Shown: positions 1-7,120 of the stretch, piece by piece
Numbering within the stretch: the stretch's first letter is position 1
Layout: each line of letters starts with the position of its first letter
Assembly (NCBI GenBank): GCA_903847195.1
Contig: CAINCZ010000139.1
Location: forward strand, 1 to 21,736
Length of the DNA: 21,736 nt
Origin: an uncultured Acidobacteriota bacterium
Lineage (GTDB): Bacteria > Acidobacteriota > Terriglobia > Terriglobales > CAINCZ01
Direction: 5' to 3'
The notes under the pieces: model-generated
Seen by the model: only the letters and a program-made list of their open reading frames with translations
Database searches by the model: none
What the model was told of the DNA's origin: nothing
Program-made: the position numbers and the translations under genes

Positions 1-1
1 G

Positions 2-346
2 AAACGACTGGTTGCTCGTGAACTGGAATCGCGATGGAACGCAGCTCTGGAGAGGGTCGCGCAACTGGAACAACGACTCGCTCGCATGGATGCCGCTGCT
101 GCCTCCCGCCCGGAGATCGATCGAGATGGTCTGCTGGCGCTTTACGGCGGGATGGACATCCGTGGCGGGAACGGTCTCAAGAACGTCAGCGGCGGAACGG
201 TTCATCGCATCTCCCAGCAGACACCGGATAAGTGCCCACAACCCAAGTGCCCACTTAGGAGAATGCCAAGCCGTTACCACCGCGTCCAGACGGCCCTCGG
301 CGTACGCTTACAAATCCGCTGCTACCGCCGACGTAACTGTGCCTAG
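2..346 (+). pseudogene. C-terminal remnant of a serine-recombinase-like gene (truncated by window start)
   Basis: The frame is open from the first bases of the window to the TAG at 344-346. Its first translated segment reads RLVARELESRWNAALERV, followed by AQLEQRLAR. This resembles the coiled-coil segment after the zinc ribbon in large serine recombinases (typically RLVAxxLExxWexALxxxxxLExxLA). After about residue 50 (LLALYGGMD, near position 155) the resemblance stops in this frame. In the frame one base later a stretch TSAAERFIAS (near 180-210) looks like the next recombinase segment (TTSxxxRKxxLR), which suggests a frameshift. The stop overlaps the convergent end of the kinase gene at 343. 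I infer a decayed mobile-element or integration gene. The family call rests on a short motif only. It may instead be an intact but divergent gene starting outside the window. Confidence 0.42.
230..254. repeat. Short direct repeat, two copies of a 10-bp word
   Basis: AAGTGCCCAC occurs at 230-239 and again at 245-254, a 15-base period, inside the recombinase remnant. It could be chance or a small duplication. No larger repeat surrounds it. Confidence 0.3.
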
Positions 347-2658
347 CTCTTCTGGTCCGGCACGGACGGCGTCGGGGGCTTGTCCCTTCCTCCCAAAACT
401 GGAGAACTCTTGTCGCCGTAATAACCACCGTAACGGGAGCCAGAATAGTAGTAGTAGTAGTAGTCGGGAGAATCGAGATTGATCGCGTTGATGACGAGTC
501 CCATGACCGGCGCCTTCACGTATTCCAGCAACTCGCGGGAACGGCGCAAGGCAGCGTTCGTAGTCTGGCCGGACCGGGCTACGAACAGCACCACATCCAC
601 GGTGACCGACAACAGCACGGCATCGGTGACCGACAGCACCGGCGGGGAGTCGACAACGATGTGATCGTATTCCAGTCGCCACTTCGCCAGCAGGTCGCGC
701 ATGAGAGCCGAACTCAACAACTCGGAAGGCTGCGGCGCCAACGGGCCAGCTGGCAATACGAAGAGGTTGGGCTGCATGCATGAGATGATCGCATCTTCGG
801 GCTGGCAACCGCCCGTCAACACGTTGGTCAACCCCAGCTTTGGCCTGGGGATATCTAAGCCCTTGTGCACGCTGGGACGGCGCAAGTCGGCATCGACCAG
901 GAGCACGCGCTTACCCTGTTGTGCGAGCACAATCGCGGTGTTGATACTGGTGACGGTCTTGCCGTCCTGCGGCAGCGAACTAGTCACCAGGATGCAGCCC
1001 GGGGGATGACCGACACTCGACAACAGAATCGAGGTACGCAGGGCGCGATAAGCTTCGCTGATCTCCGACTTGGGCTGGAGGAAAGCAATCTTCGACATCG
1101 GAGTCGCGGTTGCCCTGGTTGGGGTCTTCCGGAACAGCGAGAACCGCGAAGCCTGCATCCCCTCCTTGCTGACGGACTCGTAGGCCGGGATGAGACCGAT
1201 AGCCGGCACTCCGGTAATCCGCTCGGCCTGCTCGGGAGTGCGCACGGTGGAATCGAGCGCCTCCAGCGCGAAAGCGCCAGCGACACCGCCCAAAATACCG
1301 ATCAGCAGGGCAAAGCCCAAATTGCGGGGCACATTCGGGCGGGATGGGCCCAAGGGCGGGCGCGCCGGATCGATGATAGTGATATTGCTCGAGTTCAGAC
1401 CCGCCATCAGGCTGGCTTCGTTCAGCTTCTGCAGCAGGCCGTCGTACAACATGCGATTCGAGTCGGCCTCCTGCCGGAGGATGCGGAACTGGATGGCGTC
1501 TTCGCCGAGTTTTTCCGTCTCGGCCTTTTGGGATTCCAGCGCCGCGCGGAGCAATTGTTCGCGCTTTTCCGCCGCCTCGTAATCGCTGTAAAGCTTGCGC
1601 TTCACGATGGCGAGCTGCTCTTGGTATGACTTTTCCATCTGCACGAGCCGGCTCTGGGCTTCCTGCACCTTGGGATACGCCGAGCCAAACTGGTTCGAGA
1701 GTTGGGCCAGTTGCGCCTGCAATTCGGCCTGCTGTTGCCGGAGCGCGCTTAACACCGCGTCCTGCAGCACAGCGGTATCCAAGCCGGACTTGGCAGCACT
1801 TTGGTATATGGTGTTCTTTAGAATCCGTTCTACCTCAGCCTGGGTCAGCTGGCGGTTCAAGTCGTTCAGCTTTTCCAGAGTGATGTTCTGCTTGTCGTCG
1901 CCAAAGATGTTGTGGGCCTTCTGATAATCCAGCAACCTTGCCTGCGACTCTTCGACCTTGACCTGCAGGTTCGCCAACTGCTTGGACAGCCATTCGGACG
2001 CTTGCACCGTTCCTTCGAAGCGCGATCGAATGTTCTGCTCGATGAACGTCGCGGCGATGGCGTTGGCGACATCGGCGGAAAGCTGCGGATTTGAACTGGA
2101 GAACCGGATGTCGATCAACGAGGTTCCGGGCACCTGCGCAACCCTGAGATTCAAGCGATACCGGAGGAGCAGCAGTTCGTCCCGAACCACTCTCTGCCGG
2201 GGAGTCAGCGGCTTGGCAGGCACCTCCGCAAATTCGGAATTCTGATCCAGATGCAGCTTGTCGATGACCCGCTTCGCCAGTGAGGTCGCCTGGATAATCC
2301 TCGACTGTGTTTCCAGGTCTGCTCCCGAGATTTGGATCGCCTGGCTGGCCGAAGTTGTCAGGATATTCGACGATTGACTGGAAGCGAAGGAAATGCGAAC
2401 AGAAGAGTCGTAAACCGGGGTCGTGCGGACGGATACAATCGCGGCCACTCCAACCACGGCAACCGCCGCGATCAGGACCGTCCACTTGCGCTTGAGCAAA
2501 ATGCGCCAGTAGTCGCCAAGAGTAGTCTCGCGCGGTCCGAGTGCGATTTCGTTTGAGGCTGCGAGCCGGCGAACATCAGGTGGCGCCGGAGTGTAGGACT
2601 CCCCGTTCAAGTTGTTGGAACTCAAAAAATCTGCCTCCGTCTTCGCTCGCACGTCCAA
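343..2658 (-). CDS. Wzc-like polysaccharide co-polymerase / bacterial tyrosine autokinase
   Basis: This 771-residue inner-membrane protein would control chain length and export of exopolysaccharide or capsule, using an autophosphorylating tyrosine-kinase domain. An N-terminal Wzz region has a first membrane helix at about residues 59-77. Long coiled-coil segments follow at about 225-415. A second helix lies at about 447-467, just after the PxxPxxPSRPNVPRN segment typical of Wzz proteins. The cytoplasmic kinase has a Walker A SSLPQDGKT (560-568), a Walker A' VLLVDADLRRP (585-595) and a Walker B IVVDSPP (668-673). The C-tail carries six consecutive tyrosines (733-738) and three more at 743-747, the usual BY-kinase phosphoacceptor cluster. 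Length and fused architecture fit the proteobacterial-type Wzc. It lies 244 bases downstream of the Wza-like gene on the same strand, so the two form an export pair. Confidence 0.93.
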   Translation of the reverse strand: MDVRAKTEADFLSSNNLNGESYTPAPPDVRRLAASNEIALGPRETTLGDYWRILLKRKWTVLIAAVAVVGVAAIVSVRTTPVYDSSVRISFASSQSSNILTTSASQAIQISGADLETQSRIIQATSLAKRVIDKLHLDQNSEFAEVPAKPLTPRQRVVRDELLLLRYRLNLRVAQVPGTSLIDIRFSSSNPQLSADVANAIAATFIEQNIRSRFEGTVQASEWLSKQLANLQVKVEESQARLLDYQKAHNIFGDDKQNITLEKLNDLNRQLTQAEVERILKNTIYQSAAKSGLDTAVLQDAVLSALRQQQAELQAQLAQLSNQFGSAYPKVQEAQSRLVQMEKSYQEQLAIVKRKLYSDYEAAEKREQLLRAALESQKAETEKLGEDAIQFRILRQEADSNRMLYDGLLQKLNEASLMAGLNSSNITIIDPARPPLGPSRPNVPRNLGFALLIGILGGVAGAFALEALDSTVRTPEQAERITGVPAIGLIPAYESVSKEGMQASRFSLFRKTPTRATATPMSKIAFLQPKSEISEAYRALRTSILLSSVGHPPGCILVTSSLPQDGKTVTSINTAIVLAQQGKRVLLVDADLRRPSVHKGLDIPRPKLGLTNVLTGGCQPEDAIISCMQPNLFVLPAGPLAPQPSELLSSALMRDLLAKWRLEYDHIVVDSPPVLSVTDAVLLSVTVDVVLFVARSGQTTNAALRRSRELLEYVKAPVMGLVINAINLDSPDYYYYYYSGSRYGGYYGDKSSPVLGGRDKPPTPSVPDQKS

Positions 2659-2902
2659 CTAATAATATTCGGCTTGCATCGAACAGACTTAATCCCCATT
2701 TGCCGATTCAGTCTGAACATCCTGAACTGTGCGGGAAGGGAGCCGGGACCATTATGGGACGGTCTTTGTAGACAGCTCTTCCCGCCTATATATTATCCGA
2801 CCGCCTTGCGGTTGCCCCCGTCCCATCCGGCGGTATTCTCGCCACAAGTCCCGGGACGGCACTGTACCAAAATTGCCATATCAAACGCTGATTGTCGAGT
2901 TC
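2659..2902 (-). other. Intergenic region between the export genes, with an 8-bp inverted repeat
   Basis: This 244-base spacer between the wza-like stop and the wzc-like start has no convincing gene. GCGGGAAG at 2731-2738 pairs with CTTCCCGC at 2778-2785 across a 39-base loop. No T tract follows on the minus strand, so it does not look like an intrinsic terminator. It could be an mRNA structure or protein site within the export transcript. The spacer is long enough for a separate promoter for the kinase gene, but I cannot point to a clear one. Confidence 0.35.
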
Positions 2903-3907
2903 TTATTGTCGAATGGCCATGGTCAGCGCCACCCCACTCGCTAAGTTGTATGCGGTTTCCGCAGTCTTGAGAAGTGCCCGCTTGGCAAGGCTTGACGGGA
3001 CGAAAAGGATGTCTTCCCTCTGCATCGCAACATCGGGAGCTTGCGCAGCCATGATCTTCTTTAAGTGGACGGGGACCGTCTGAATCCCCTCCGGCGTGCG
3101 CCGTACGATTTTGGCACGGTCGAGATTGGCGAGCCGCGTCGGGCCATGAACCATGGCGAGGGCCTTCAGTGCCGTGAACTCTCCGGCGGTCTCTTCCATC
3201 AGCAGACTACTGGGCTGGGAAACCTCTCCCACGATGTAGACCGCACCGGCTCGGGAAACAGTAATCATGTCGCCCTTGTGCAGTTCGATATTGGCGTTCA
3301 GGTTTAGCCGGGGATCACGAGACAGGTAGAGATTTTCCTGCCGGCCTTCCCGCTGATTGATGACCGTGACGAGTTTGCCCGCCGTAGCATTCGGACCGCC
3401 CGCAGCCGTGAGCAGGTCCAGCAACCGCCGGGAACCCGGGATCGGGTATACGCTAGGTCTGTTGACCTCGCCCATCAGGAGCACGGCGCTGGCAAATTCC
3501 GTCACGTTCACACTTACGTGAGGATCCTTAATGAAGTTTCCCTTGCGCAGTCTGCCTTCAATCTCTTTGCGGGCCTCCAGCGAATTCATGCCGCCCACAT
3601 GCACATCATTCAACAGCGGGAAATAGATATCTCCCTTGGCATCCACGCGCACCCGTTGCGAAAGCTCCGGCACGCCGAAAACCGTGATTTCCAATCCGTC
3701 ATTCGGCGAGAACACATAGCTGGCCTCATCGTATTCGGCAACCCTGATACCCTGGCTGGCCGCGGCCGACGAATTTGCCGCCGAAGGAGCCTGGTCTGAC
3801 GAAGACGCCCCCGTACGCCCGCCCTGAGAGAACAGACACGCAGGAACCGCCGCAATCATGCAAACGAGCAAGAGGACGAACCACAACTGACGAGACGGAT
3901 ATTTCAT
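2903..3907 (-). CDS. Wza-like polysaccharide export protein with SLBB domains
   Basis: This is a 334-residue export protein, expected to form the outer-membrane passage for a polysaccharide. The start chosen is the ATG at 3907-3905. A GAGG lies four bases upstream of it, and it opens directly on a signal peptide (MKYPSRQLWF, then hydrophobic to about residue 27). The open frame continues upstream to 4216 but that part is basic and low-complexity. A cysteine at 24 (VPAC) might be a lipidation site, though the lipobox is imperfect. The poly-export domain (about 60-138, with FSPNDGLEITVFGVPELS) is followed by an SLBB-like unit starting at VLLMGEVNRPSVYPI (about 142-156). A second starts at VYIVGEVSQPS (about 223-233). 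It ends in a hydrophobic segment. It is upstream partner of the Wzc-like kinase and is transcribed away from the sugar cluster. Confidence 0.92.
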   Translation of the reverse strand: MKYPSRQLWFVLLLVCMIAAVPACLFSQGGRTGASSSDQAPSAANSSAAASQGIRVAEYDEASYVFSPNDGLEITVFGVPELSQRVRVDAKGDIYFPLLNDVHVGGMNSLEARKEIEGRLRKGNFIKDPHVSVNVTEFASAVLLMGEVNRPSVYPIPGSRRLLDLLTAAGGPNATAGKLVTVINQREGRQENLYLSRDPRLNLNANIELHKGDMITVSRAGAVYIVGEVSQPSSLLMEETAGEFTALKALAMVHGPTRLANLDRAKIVRRTPEGIQTVPVHLKKIMAAQAPDVAMQREDILFVPSSLAKRALLKTAETAYNLASGVALTMAIRQ

Positions 3908-3925
3908 GAATCCTCGCTGGATGAC

Positions 3926-3986
3926 TGCTAAACTAGTCGGGTGCCGGCAGAATGCAACTGGCGCTATTGCTTGGTCCAGTTTAGCA
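3926..3986 (-). promoter_or_regulatory. 9-bp inverted repeat in the wza-like leader
   Basis: TGCTAAACT at 3926-3934 and AGTTTAGCA at 3978-3986 are perfect inverted copies separated by 43 bases. They lie between the proposed promoter and the wza-like start, so they could pair in the mRNA leader or serve as two half-sites for a regulator. This is seen in the sequence; the function is inference. Confidence 0.4.
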
Positions 3987-4001
3987 TAGGTTGGCAGACT
4001 G

Positions 4002-4030
4002 GTAATAGTTGCTTGGCGCCCATCTTCCAA
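4002..4030 (-). promoter_or_regulatory. Possible sigma70-type promoter for the export pair
   Basis: On the minus strand TTGGAA (complement of 4025-4030) is followed after 17 bases by TATTAC (complement of 4002-4007), placing the start of transcription near 3995. Each hexamer matches consensus at only four of six positions, so this is a weak call that rests on spacing and position. Confidence 0.27.
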
Positions 4031-4047
4031 TGAGCAGGTAGCGAAAC

Positions 4048-4248
4048 ATGTCATCCGGGTCCGAAATTTCGGCTCCATCCAGAAATGCGGGGGCGGAACG
4101 GGAGTCTGGTTCGATTCGCCAGAAAAGAAGACGCAGGCGTGTCCGCCAGAAGCGGAACCGCTGGCTGTTGAAGCTTCTGGCTTACGTCGTCTTTTATTCG
4201 GCCCTGCTGCTTGCATTGATTTACGTCTGGTTTAGTATTTCCAGCTGA
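4048..4248 (+). CDS. Small basic single-helix membrane protein (hypothetical)
   Basis: The ORF encodes 66 residues. A hydrophilic N-terminus leads into a very basic stretch (RQKRRRRRVRQKRNR, about 24-38). One hydrophobic helix follows (about 40-62, LLKLLAYVVFYSALLLALIY), ending WFSISS. The positive patch just before the helix predicts a cytoplasmic N-terminus. A GCAGGT sits about nine bases before the ATG, a modest ribosome-binding site. It is divergent from the export pair and shares the 140-base spacer with it. I do not recognise the family. Its length and basic-then-hydrophobic pattern favour a real protein over a chance ORF, but codon evidence is thin. Confidence 0.45.
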   Translation: MSSGSEISAPSRNAGAERESGSIRQKRRRRRVRQKRNRWLLKLLAYVVFYSALLLALIYVWFSISS

Positions 4249-4572
4249 AATGGCCTAACCATGCGCCGAATCGCCATCGCGGCGGCGCCGACGGTTGAAA
4301 GCACGTTCAGCCCATTCACTCGCGACGGAACTCTGAGAAGCGTGACCCGGCCGGACGACCTCCGAATTGTGTTCGCTCGATTTTCGCCCGACCCATTCAA
4401 TTATGGAATCGGCAGCGACCCTGCGCTTCTCCATTCTTTTCTTCCCTGCACCCGGGCACCGCGCCTTGGAGCTCCGCTCCGGACGGATAGCTTCGCCGCC
4501 GCGTCGTGGTAAGTTATAGGCACCACATAATGTTCCACTTGGCAATGCAAGCTCACGTTGAGGGGGCAGGAA
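4249..4572 (+). promoter_or_regulatory. Leader of the nonulosonate operon; inverted repeat around a -10-like element
   Basis: This 324-base stretch has no gene I can support; open frames in it look like chance. Near its right end GTGGT (4506-4510) and ACCAC (4522-4526) form an inverted repeat around TTATAG (4514-4519), which could be a -10 element, though no good -35 lies 17 bases upstream. CATAAT at 4526-4531 is an alternative -10. The cluster promoter must lie here or further upstream because the export pair is divergent. The exact site is uncertain. Confidence 0.28.
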
Positions 4573-5574
4573 ATGTTATCCGGTTCGTGTCCCGCCGTCG
4601 TAATCGGCACGGGATCCATTGGATTTCGGCATTTGCGCGTCCTGAACCAGGGGCTAAGTGTTCCTGCATTCGCGCTACCCATCCGAGAGAGCCGAATCCC
4701 CGAGCTTGAAGCCCTTGGTTTTCCCGCCTGCCGAACCCTGCAAGAGGCGGTACGCCGCGGCGCAACGTGCGCAGTGATCGCCAGTGATACCGGGCGGCAT
4801 ATTGCTGATGCCCTTAATGCGCTTTCGTTGGATTGCCACATCCTGGTGGAAAAGCCGCTTTCCGCTTCCTGCGAAGGCCTGCGCGATTTGGAAGCTCTGG
4901 CCCGGCTTAAAGGCAGGAAGGTGTTCGTGGGCTGCACCTTGCGATTTGACCGCGCCTTACTGCTGTTCCGGGAGCGGCTAGCCGAGATCGGCACGTTGCA
5001 CGCGGTCAGGATCGAATGCCAATCTTATCTTCCTGATTGGCGACCGGACCGCGACTACCGCAGTGCATACTGCGCCCGAACCGGCGAAGGCGGCGTTCTG
5101 CTCGATCTGATTCATGACATCGACTATGCGGTTTGGCTGTTCGGTGCGCCTGCGGGGGTGTTCGCGAAGTTGGCGAATACCGGAAGGCTCGGTATCGCGA
5201 CGGAGGAGATGGCGGACTTGTTCTGGAACACCCGTCACGGCGCGGCTGTCTCCATTCGCCTTGATTATCTGAGCCGCCGGGCCCACCGCGTGATGCGCGC
5301 CTATGGCGACCAAGGTGAGATTGAGTGGGACGGGGTGGCAAAGACCGTTACTGTCACCCGCGCCGGCCAGCCGTCCGAATCCGTCACCCTGACGCAAGAG
5401 CGCGACGACATCATGACGGACCAGTCACGGGCGTTTCTGGCCGCAATCAGCGGCGGAGACCCGGCGTCGCTGGCGACCTTGGAGCAAGGCGGCGTTGCGA
5501 TGGCCATCTGTGACGCGGCCCGGCGCTCTTCCGCCTCAGGCTGCGTTGAGTCTGTTCAAGACTGGAGAAAGTAA
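4573..5574 (+). CDS. Gfo/Idh/MocA-family NAD(P)-dependent oxidoreductase
   Basis: This is a 333-residue sugar oxidoreductase. The N-terminal Rossmann motif is VVIGTGSIGFRH (about 9-20). VEKPLS, near residue 93, carries the EKP motif whose lysine is usually catalytic. A later GGVLLDLIHDIDYAVWLFG segment has the conserved HxxD of the C-terminal domain. I chose the ATG at 4573, which has GAGGGGG eight bases upstream, over a TTG at 4558 that adds only five residues. It is the first gene of the nonulosonate block and its stop overlaps the next start by one base (TAATG at 5572-5576), implying translational coupling. The substrate is unknown. By context it probably oxidises or reduces a sugar or sugar nucleotide in the nonulosonate pathway. 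Members of this family sit in several legionaminate-type clusters, but that is recalled knowledge and I have not checked it. Confidence 0.88.
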   Translation: MLSGSCPAVVIGTGSIGFRHLRVLNQGLSVPAFALPIRESRIPELEALGFPACRTLQEAVRRGATCAVIASDTGRHIADALNALSLDCHILVEKPLSASCEGLRDLEALARLKGRKVFVGCTLRFDRALLLFRERLAEIGTLHAVRIECQSYLPDWRPDRDYRSAYCARTGEGGVLLDLIHDIDYAVWLFGAPAGVFAKLANTGRLGIATEEMADLFWNTRHGAAVSIRLDYLSRRAHRVMRAYGDQGEIEWDGVAKTVTVTRAGQPSESVTLTQERDDIMTDQSRAFLAAISGGDPASLATLEQGGVAMAICDAARRSSASGCVESVQDWRK

Positions 5575-6314
5575 TGGGGAACCTTCAACCTGTGCTCGCT
5601 GTCATTCCGGCCCGTGGGGGCTCGAAAGGACTTCCGGGAAAGAATGTCCGTCCGTTCGCTGGGCTTCCGTTGATTGCCCACTCGATCGCCCTCTCGAAGT
5701 TATGCCCGGAGATAGCGCGCTGCATCATCTCCACCGATAGCCCGGAAATCACCGAGGTTGCCCGCCAGCATGGGGGAGAAGTTCCGTTCCTGCGCCCCGC
5801 TGAACTGGCGCAGGACGATACGCCGATGTGGCCGGTGCTGCAGCACGCGGTTCGCGAGATGGAGAGAGTGTCCGGGATGCGGTACGGTTCGGTGCTTTTG
5901 CTGGACCCTACTTCGCCGGGGCGGATTCCCAGTGACATCACCGAAGCCGTGCGCCTGCTCGATGAGGACCCGGCCGCTGTTGGGGTCATCGCTGTCTCGG
6001 AGCCGCACTTCAATCCGCGCTGGGTCTGTGTTGAGAACGCGGGTGGCTACATCCGTCACGTGGTTCCGATGGACAAGAAATACACCCGGCGGCAGGACGT
6101 ACCGCCCGTTTATCGTATCAACGCCCTGCTCTATCTGTGGCGCCGCGAATACATGGAACAGAAGTCCCAAGGCGTTGGCGAGCACCCACATCGCATGCTG
6201 GTTGTGCCGGAAGAGCGGGCGATCCACATTGACGAAGCAAGTGATTTCACGCTTGCGGAACTGCTTATCCGCGAAGGGCTCGTAACTTTGCCCTGGCTAA
6301 GCTCTGGTGAGTAA
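5574..6314 (+). CDS. CMP-nonulosonate cytidylyltransferase (NeuA/LegF/PtmB-like)
   Basis: This 246-residue enzyme would activate the finished nine-carbon sugar with CTP to CMP-sugar and pyrophosphate. The nucleotide-binding motif IPARGGSKGLPGKN lies at residues 11-24, characteristic of acylneuraminate cytidylyltransferases. LLLDPTSPGR corresponds to the family's LQPTSPxR. YRINALLYLWRR and IDEASDFTLAE match the later substrate and metal-binding segments. Length fits the short, single-domain LegF/PtmB type and not the longer NeuA with a hydrolase domain. The ATG has GGAG seven bases upstream and overlaps the preceding stop. Whether the substrate is legionaminate, neuraminate or a derivative cannot be told from the sequence; the PtmE- and LegB-like genes favour legionaminate. 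Confidence 0.93.
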   Translation: MGNLQPVLAVIPARGGSKGLPGKNVRPFAGLPLIAHSIALSKLCPEIARCIISTDSPEITEVARQHGGEVPFLRPAELAQDDTPMWPVLQHAVREMERVSGMRYGSVLLLDPTSPGRIPSDITEAVRLLDEDPAAVGVIAVSEPHFNPRWVCVENAGGYIRHVVPMDKKYTRRQDVPPVYRINALLYLWRREYMEQKSQGVGEHPHRMLVVPEERAIHIDEASDFTLAELLIREGLVTLPWLSSGE

Positions 6315-6319
6315 TTGAG

Positions 6320-7120
6320 ATGAAGACGATCAGCGAATTGATGAATCTCAAAGGGCGGGTTGCCGTGATTACCGGCGGCGCCGGAAAGATCGCCGAAGCG
6401 CTCGAAGAAGGGCTCGCCGAGTTGGGCGCCGATCTGGCCGTACTGGATATCAGCCTGGACCGGGCACAGCACAGGTGCAAGGCGTTGACCGGCCGGTTCG
6501 GCATCAAGACAGCTGCGGTGGCGGTGGACGTTGCACAGGAAGACGCCGTGCATCGTGCGGTAGCCGCCGTGGAGCGGGACTTCGGGCGTATCGACATCCT
6601 GATTAACAATGCCGCCTACCCGCCGCTCGAACTTCCCGAGGACGGCCGCGAACTCGAAGCCCAGCAAATCGAATCATGGCGGGCTAATCTGGACGTGATG
6701 CTCACGGGATGCTTCCTGATGACCCGCGCCTGCACCCCGCTGCTACGCCGCAGCGGAAAAGGCTGCGTGCTCAACTTCGGCTCGATCTATGGGCTGGTGG
6801 GGCCTGACCTGCGGTTGTACGACGGCACGGAGATGGGCAACCCGGCCTACTACGCTGCGGCGAAGGGCGGAATTGTTCAGCTGACCCGTTATTGGGCCAG
6901 CACCCTGGCTCCGGCGGTGCGGGTGAACTGCATCTGTCCGGGCGGCGTGTGGCGCGATCAGCCGGAGTCGTTTCACGAGCGCTACAAGCAACGCACGCCG
7001 TTGCAGAGAATGGCGGTCGAAGAGGACCTGAAAGGTTCTGCCGCGTATCTGGTATCCGACTTGTCCGCCTATGTGACCGGACAGATACTGGCAGTCGATG
7101 GAGGCTGGACGGCATGGTAA
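6320..7120 (+). CDS. SDR-family oxidoreductase (PtmA-like)
   Basis: This 266-residue short-chain dehydrogenase/reductase is expected to bind NAD(P) and act on a sugar or sugar-nucleotide hydroxyl. The cofactor motif is TGGAGKIA (18-25). The last glycine of the usual TGxxxGxG is alanine here. NNAA is at 96-99, the catalytic serine in FGSIYG at about 155, and Tyr178/Lys182 form YxxxK. It starts five bases after the cytidylyltransferase stop and overlaps the synthase start by seven bases. Campylobacter PtmA is an SDR in a legionaminate cluster, and this gene has the same neighbours, so PtmA-like is a reasonable working name. The reaction of PtmA itself is not settled as far as I know. Confidence 0.87.
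   Translation: MKTISELMNLKGRVAVITGGAGKIAEALEEGLAELGADLAVLDISLDRAQHRCKALTGRFGIKTAAVAVDVAQEDAVHRAVAAVERDFGRIDILINNAAYPPLELPEDGRELEAQQIESWRANLDVMLTGCFLMTRACTPLLRRSGKGCVLNFGSIYGLVGPDLRLYDGTEMGNPAYYAAAKGGIVQLTRYWASTLAPAVRVNCICPGGVWRDQPESFHERYKQRTPLQRMAVEEDLKGSAAYLVSDLSAYVTGQILAVDGGWTAW

Noticed and set aside
12..482. A 156-codon plus-strand ORF at the left end
   Set aside because: It overlaps the kinase 3' end on the opposite strand and is Ser/Arg-rich with a poly-Ser stretch that simply mirrors the kinase tyrosine codons. Only its short segment near 180-210 is of interest, as part of the decayed recombinase.
2731..2785. Inverted repeat between the export genes as a terminator
   Set aside because: The loop is 39 bases and no T tract follows on the minus strand, so it was kept only as a possible structure.
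4103..4120. GGTTCGATTC resembling a tRNA T-loop
   Set aside because: The flanking bases do not form a proper 5-bp T stem with a 7-base loop, no acceptor or anticodon arms are found nearby, and it lies inside the small membrane ORF.
4261..4512. An 83-codon plus-strand ORF before the oxidoreductase
   Set aside because: No recognisable domain, no membrane pattern and weak start context; a minus-strand frame of similar size overlaps it, so it looks like chance in GC-rich DNA.
4401..4994. A 197-codon minus-strand ORF
   Set aside because: It runs opposite the oxidoreductase gene, is Arg/Ser-rich and has no recognisable motif; it is a shadow frame.
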